Below, one piece after another: positions 61,657 to 64,000 of a stretch of DNA of 64,000 nucleotides. How positions within the stretch are numbered: position 1 is the stretch's first letter; each line of letters opens with the position of its first letter. The notes below the pieces were generated by a model. That model was not told the origin of the DNA and ran no database searches. It was given only the letters and a program-made list of their open reading frames with translations. The DNA comes from Saxibacter everestensis (GTDB taxonomy: Bacteria > Actinomycetota > Actinomycetes > Actinomycetales > Brevibacteriaceae), in the NCBI RefSeq assembly GCF_025787225.1, contig NZ_CP090958.1, positions 1,765,856 through 1,829,855 of the forward strand. Direction: 5' to 3'. Both the position numbers and the translations under genes were made by a program.

Positions 61657-61752
61657 GGAGACCTATCGACTCTTCCCACTGTCAGTGGCCCCGCCTAGAG
61701 TTCCTGCTATGACATACAGCTTTCAAATCACCGTCGATTCATCCCAGCCGCA
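61628..61752 (+). repeat. second copy of the ~125-bp direct duplication
   Basis: Gapless partner of 61088-61212. Here the three parts are intact: the end of the unknown ORF, the TAGAGT promoter (61696-61701) and the genuine start of the VOC gene at 61709. This copy therefore looks ancestral and the 61088 copy derived. Confidence 0.9.
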
Positions 61753-62140
61753 CGAGCTCGCCGATTGGTGGGCGGAGACCCTGGAGTGGGAAGTGGAACC
61801 ATCCGACGAAGCCTTCATTTCCTCCATGGTCGAGCAAGGCTACGCATCCGAGGCCGACACTATGAGACACAACGGCACGCTCGTCTGGAAGGCCGGCTCC
61901 GGGATCCTGCCGCCGGGCGAGGCGTCGACGGCCGAGCGCATCCTGTTCCAGTACGTGTCTGAGCCAAAGACCGTGAAGAACCGGATGCACCTGGATCTGC
62001 GGGTCGGACCGGAGAACCACGCCCGGATCCGCGCCGCCCTCGAAGCCCGCGGCGCAACTTTCGTCCACGACGGCGCACAGGGCCCCTACAGCTGGGTCAC
62101 GATGCAGGACCCACAGGGCAATGAGTTCTGTCTGACCTGA
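61709..62140 (+). CDS. VOC-family (glyoxalase-like) protein
   Basis: A 143-aa protein with one glyoxalase-like vicinal oxygen chelate domain. It begins TYSFQITVDSSQPHELADWWAETLEWEVE and ends WVTMQDPQGNEFCLT, with conserved beta-alpha-beta repeats and HLDLRV in the second half. A single-domain protein would dimerise. Substrate unknown; such domains serve glyoxalases, resistance proteins and dioxygenases. The promoter hexamer TAGAGT 7 bp before the ATG suggests a leaderless mRNA. The first codons are duplicated upstream at 61169. Confidence 0.85.
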   Translation: MTYSFQITVDSSQPHELADWWAETLEWEVEPSDEAFISSMVEQGYASEADTMRHNGTLVWKAGSGILPPGEASTAERILFQYVSEPKTVKNRMHLDLRVGPENHARIRAALEARGATFVHDGAQGPYSWVTMQDPQGNEFCLT

Positions 62141-62181
62141 GCTGGCAGCGCGGCTTCGATCCTTTCTATGCTTACGAGATT

Positions 62182-62199
62182 GTTTACATTCCTGTAAAC
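62182..62199. promoter_or_regulatory. inverted repeat upstream of the toxin-antitoxin pair
   Basis: GTTTACA (62182-62188), TTCC spacer, TGTAAAC (62193-62199): a perfect 7-bp inverted repeat, 7 bp before the antitoxin ATG, in an AT-rich pocket. This is the expected site for autoregulation by the antitoxin. Confidence 0.7.
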
Positions 62200-62206
62200 T
62201 GAAGGC

Positions 62207-62449
62207 ATGCTGCGAGTAAGTGATGACACACGCGAGCAGGTACAGCGCCTCGCCCGAGACGAGTTCGGGGGCGCGAGTGCCGATGAGACGATCCGACGCC
62301 TGCTCGATGAACACTGGGAGGCCGCCGCGCTCGCGGCCGTCGAGCGGTACCGGATCGACAACCCGCAGGGCTGGGCCGACTATCTCGCCGCGGCCGAGAA
62401 CCTGGCAGGGGCGGACGCGCCAATCACCGACGAGTGGTCGCCGAGTTGA
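62207..62449 (+). CDS. Type II antitoxin (MazE-like, ribbon-helix-helix type)
   Basis: An 80-aa protein beginning MLRVSDDTREQVQRLARDEFGGASADETIRRLLDEHW, the pattern of a small ribbon-helix-helix DNA-binding domain. A flexible acidic C-terminus (ENLAGADAPITDEWSPS) would bind the toxin. It overlaps the toxin gene by 16 bp and is preceded by an inverted-repeat operator. Its role is neutralising the MazF-like toxin and repressing the operon. Confidence 0.85.
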   Translation: MLRVSDDTREQVQRLARDEFGGASADETIRRLLDEHWEAAALAAVERYRIDNPQGWADYLAAAENLAGADAPITDEWSPS

Positions 62450-62793
62450 GCCGACCGCCCATTGAGCCTGGCTCCGTGTGGTTCTGCGACTTCGACCCGG
62501 TCCGTGGTCGCGAGCAAGGCAAGGATCGACCCGCTCTGGTGGTCTCCTCAGCATTCCATTTGAACCTGACCCGCGGCGCGCTGGTGTCGGTGCTGCCGCT
62601 GACGTCGGTAGAGCGGCCTGGTTGGCTGCATCGGATTCCGGTCGCCAATGCGAGTGGATGGGTGATTACCGAACAGGTTCGGACCATAGCTATGGAGCGC
62701 TTTCGCAGGCCGGCGCCGGAGATCACACTGGCCAAGGACGAACTCGCCGAGGTGCGGCGAGTGCTCGCGAAGATGCTTCTCATCTCGTCCTGA
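62434..62793 (+). CDS. MazF/PemK-family endoribonuclease toxin
   Basis: A 119-aa protein of the CcdB/PemK fold. Conserved segments are EPGSVWFCDFDPVRGREQGKDRPALVVSS (including the Arg of the active site), VSVLPLTSVERPGWLHRIPV and GWVITEQVRTIAMERF (with the catalytic Thr region). Such toxins cut single-stranded mRNA. GTG at 62434 gives the full N-terminus; a TTG at 62446 is an alternative. It pairs with the antitoxin immediately upstream. Confidence 0.88.
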   Translation: MVAELSRPPIEPGSVWFCDFDPVRGREQGKDRPALVVSSAFHLNLTRGALVSVLPLTSVERPGWLHRIPVANASGWVITEQVRTIAMERFRRPAPEITLAKDELAEVRRVLAKMLLISS

Positions 62794-62925
62794 AGGACTC
62801 AGCGTGGCAAGGCCCGCTGCTTGCGCCCGTCTGTGATGCTCGGCGTGCGACGTGCCGGATGCCGTCCTGGTCTCGCTTCCAGGCCCCGCATCAGGCTGGC
62901 ATGTGAGGCCGAGAACCAGCGCTAC

Positions 62926-63909
62926 CTAGCGGAAGTCGTCGACTCCCCACTCCTTCGCGATGTCGTCGAGCGTCGCGTTCGCGCCCTGAATGCTGACCGA
63001 GGAAATCCAGACGTCTTCATCGACCTTGACTACCGCACCGGTCAGTGACTTCCATAGCGGGCTGGACTCGAACTCCTTGGCTTGGCTGGCTGCGGCCGGC
63101 AGTTCATTCGCCGTTTCATTGACAAAGATCTTCTGCGCGTCCGCCTGCTCTAACTGTTCCAACGATAGTGGCGTGAAGATCTCAGCTTCGGTATCCGGTT
63201 GGCCCTTGGGCCTGGGGATTCCGGTCGCCGCCATGATCTCTCCGATGAAGGAGTTACTTGAATACAGTCGCGCGGTATCTTCCCCTGCGAAGCGCACCAT
63301 CGAGTAGCTGGCGTCCGGATGCTCCGCGAGCACGGCCGAGCCAACCTTCTTCGCCCGCGCCTCGAATGCCGCTATCTCGTCCTTGGCGCGCTGCTCCTCG
63401 CCCATCGCCTTACCGAGCAGCAGGATGTTCTCTTTCCAGGTTGGGCCGGTTGTCTCGCTGAAAACCGTGGGCGCGATCTTGGTGAGCTCCTTGTAGTTCT
63501 TCTCGTCGCGCACCTTGGCCGAGACGATCAGATCGGGTTCCAGCGCAATGATCTTCTCGAGGCTTGGCTCGCCCAGCTGACCGAGATTCTCGGCGTCCTT
63601 GTTTTCCTCAGGCACGCTGCCGAGGTACACCGGAAACACATCGGCCTTCGGGTCGTAGACGGTGTATCCGAGCACTTCGCCGCCAAGCAGCAGCGTCGCA
63701 TCCTTGTAGCTGGAGTCGAGGGTAACGATGCGCTTCGGCTTGCTGTCGATCGTGGCCGTGCCCATGGCGTGTTCGATGGTGACCGGGAAGCCCTCGCCTC
63801 CGGTCTCCGCAGCAGGAGCGGAGTCCTTGGGGGTAGAGCAGCCTGACAGCACCAGGCTGAGTCCGCCGAGAGTGGCCACGGCCACTGAGAACACATGTCG
63901 TCTGCGCAC
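62926..63909 (-). CDS. Iron-siderophore ABC transporter substrate-binding lipoprotein
   Basis: A 327-aa lipoprotein. The signal peptide (RRRHVFSVAVATLGGLSLVLSGC) ends in a lipobox with C24 as lipid anchor. The mature part is a class III periplasmic-binding fold (FepB/FhuD type) with PKRIVTLDSSYKDATLLLGGEVLGY, LEPDLIVSAKVRDEKNYKEL, and LYSSNSFIGEIMAATGIPRP. It delivers ferric siderophores to an ABC permease, whose genes probably lie past the window edge or elsewhere. An IdeR/DtxR-type box lies about 29 bp upstream of the start. It converges on the toxin gene. Confidence 0.93.
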   Translation of the reverse strand: MRRRHVFSVAVATLGGLSLVLSGCSTPKDSAPAAETGGEGFPVTIEHAMGTATIDSKPKRIVTLDSSYKDATLLLGGEVLGYTVYDPKADVFPVYLGSVPEENKDAENLGQLGEPSLEKIIALEPDLIVSAKVRDEKNYKELTKIAPTVFSETTGPTWKENILLLGKAMGEEQRAKDEIAAFEARAKKVGSAVLAEHPDASYSMVRFAGEDTARLYSSNSFIGEIMAATGIPRPKGQPDTEAEIFTPLSLEQLEQADAQKIFVNETANELPAAASQAKEFESSPLWKSLTGAVVKVDEDVWISSVSIQGANATLDDIAKEWGVDDFR

Positions 63910-63937
63910 GGGAGGTCTTTCTGTAGGAAAATGAGAC

Positions 63938-63956
63938 TAATGGTAGCCTAACCTAA
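63938..63956. promoter_or_regulatory. IdeR/DtxR-type iron box upstream of the siderophore-binding protein
   Basis: Read on minus, TTAGGTTAGGCTACCATTA matches 16 of 19 bases of TTAGGTTAGGCTAACCTAA. It lies 29-47 bp before the lipoprotein start, the expected promoter position. Iron-dependent repression by an IdeR/DtxR protein is predicted. Confidence 0.85.
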
Positions 63957-64000
63957 TGGAGCGGCGGCGCGCACTCGGTGCACACCGCCGCTTCGTCCGC

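Overview
The window comes from a high-GC actinobacterium (Actinomycetota). The actinobacterial markers are mihF beside gmk, a PriA without helicase motifs, the HGxxPAAW and Trp-associated membrane proteins inside the trp cluster, an ANTAR regulator of PdtaR type, and IdeR/DtxR-type iron boxes. Genus and family cannot be fixed by eye; a Micrococcales/Brevibacteriaceae-like organism would fit but is only a guess. Almost all of it is conserved chromosome read from the minus strand, with a few short accessory patches.

Region 1 (1-5.1 kb, accessory): the ANTAR regulator pdtaR, a tRNA-Leu(CAA), an IS481-family element whose transposase has a one-base frameshift, a second internally deleted copy of that element, and a divergent TetR/glycosyltransferase pair around a perfect inverted-repeat operator. 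Region 2 (5.2-21.6 kb, minus): pyk, gltBD, lgt and a mixed his/trp cluster (hisI-trpE-membrane protein-HGxxPAAW protein-trpC-trpB-trpA), with a TIGR03085-type protein on plus and hisF beyond it. Region 3 (21.6-28.1 kb): a fused acyl-CoA carboxyltransferase overlapping a CaiB/BaiF CoA-transferase, a broken SLC13-type transporter, a PH-domain protein, hisG, hisE and an FMN riboswitch ahead of a PnuC-like riboflavin transporter (RibM). Region 4 (28-37 kb): rpe, rsmB, fmt, priA, metK, coaBC, rpoZ, gmk, mihF. Region 5 (37-45.7 kb): the pyrimidine operon pyrR-pyrB-pyrC-PH-like protein-carA-carB-pyrF, with a PyrR-type RNA site overlapping the pyrR ribosome binding site. Region 6 (45.7-58.7 kb): nusB, efp, aroQ, a membrane protein, aroB-aroK-aroC, a prepilin peptidase, aroE, mltG, ruvX, alaS, two small membrane proteins and rpsD. 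Region 7 (58.7-64 kb, mixed): an iron-box-controlled DUF2470 protein, rarA, an unrecognised 145-aa protein set inside a tandem duplication next to a VOC protein, a MazEF-type toxin-antitoxin pair, and a siderophore-binding lipoprotein with its own iron box.

The core genes serve amino-acid (Glu, Trp, His, aromatic), pyrimidine, cofactor (CoA, SAM, flavin) and translation functions. Many adjacent genes overlap by 1-16 bp, indicating translational coupling. Most unusual are the 540-bp-offset duplication at 61.1-61.75 kb, which gives an unknown ORF a copied promoter and a truncated leader peptide; the multi-repeat IS ends with an adjacent deletion derivative; and a 25-bp perfect palindrome between TIGR03085 and hisF. 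No CRISPR array, prophage or large biosynthetic cluster was seen.
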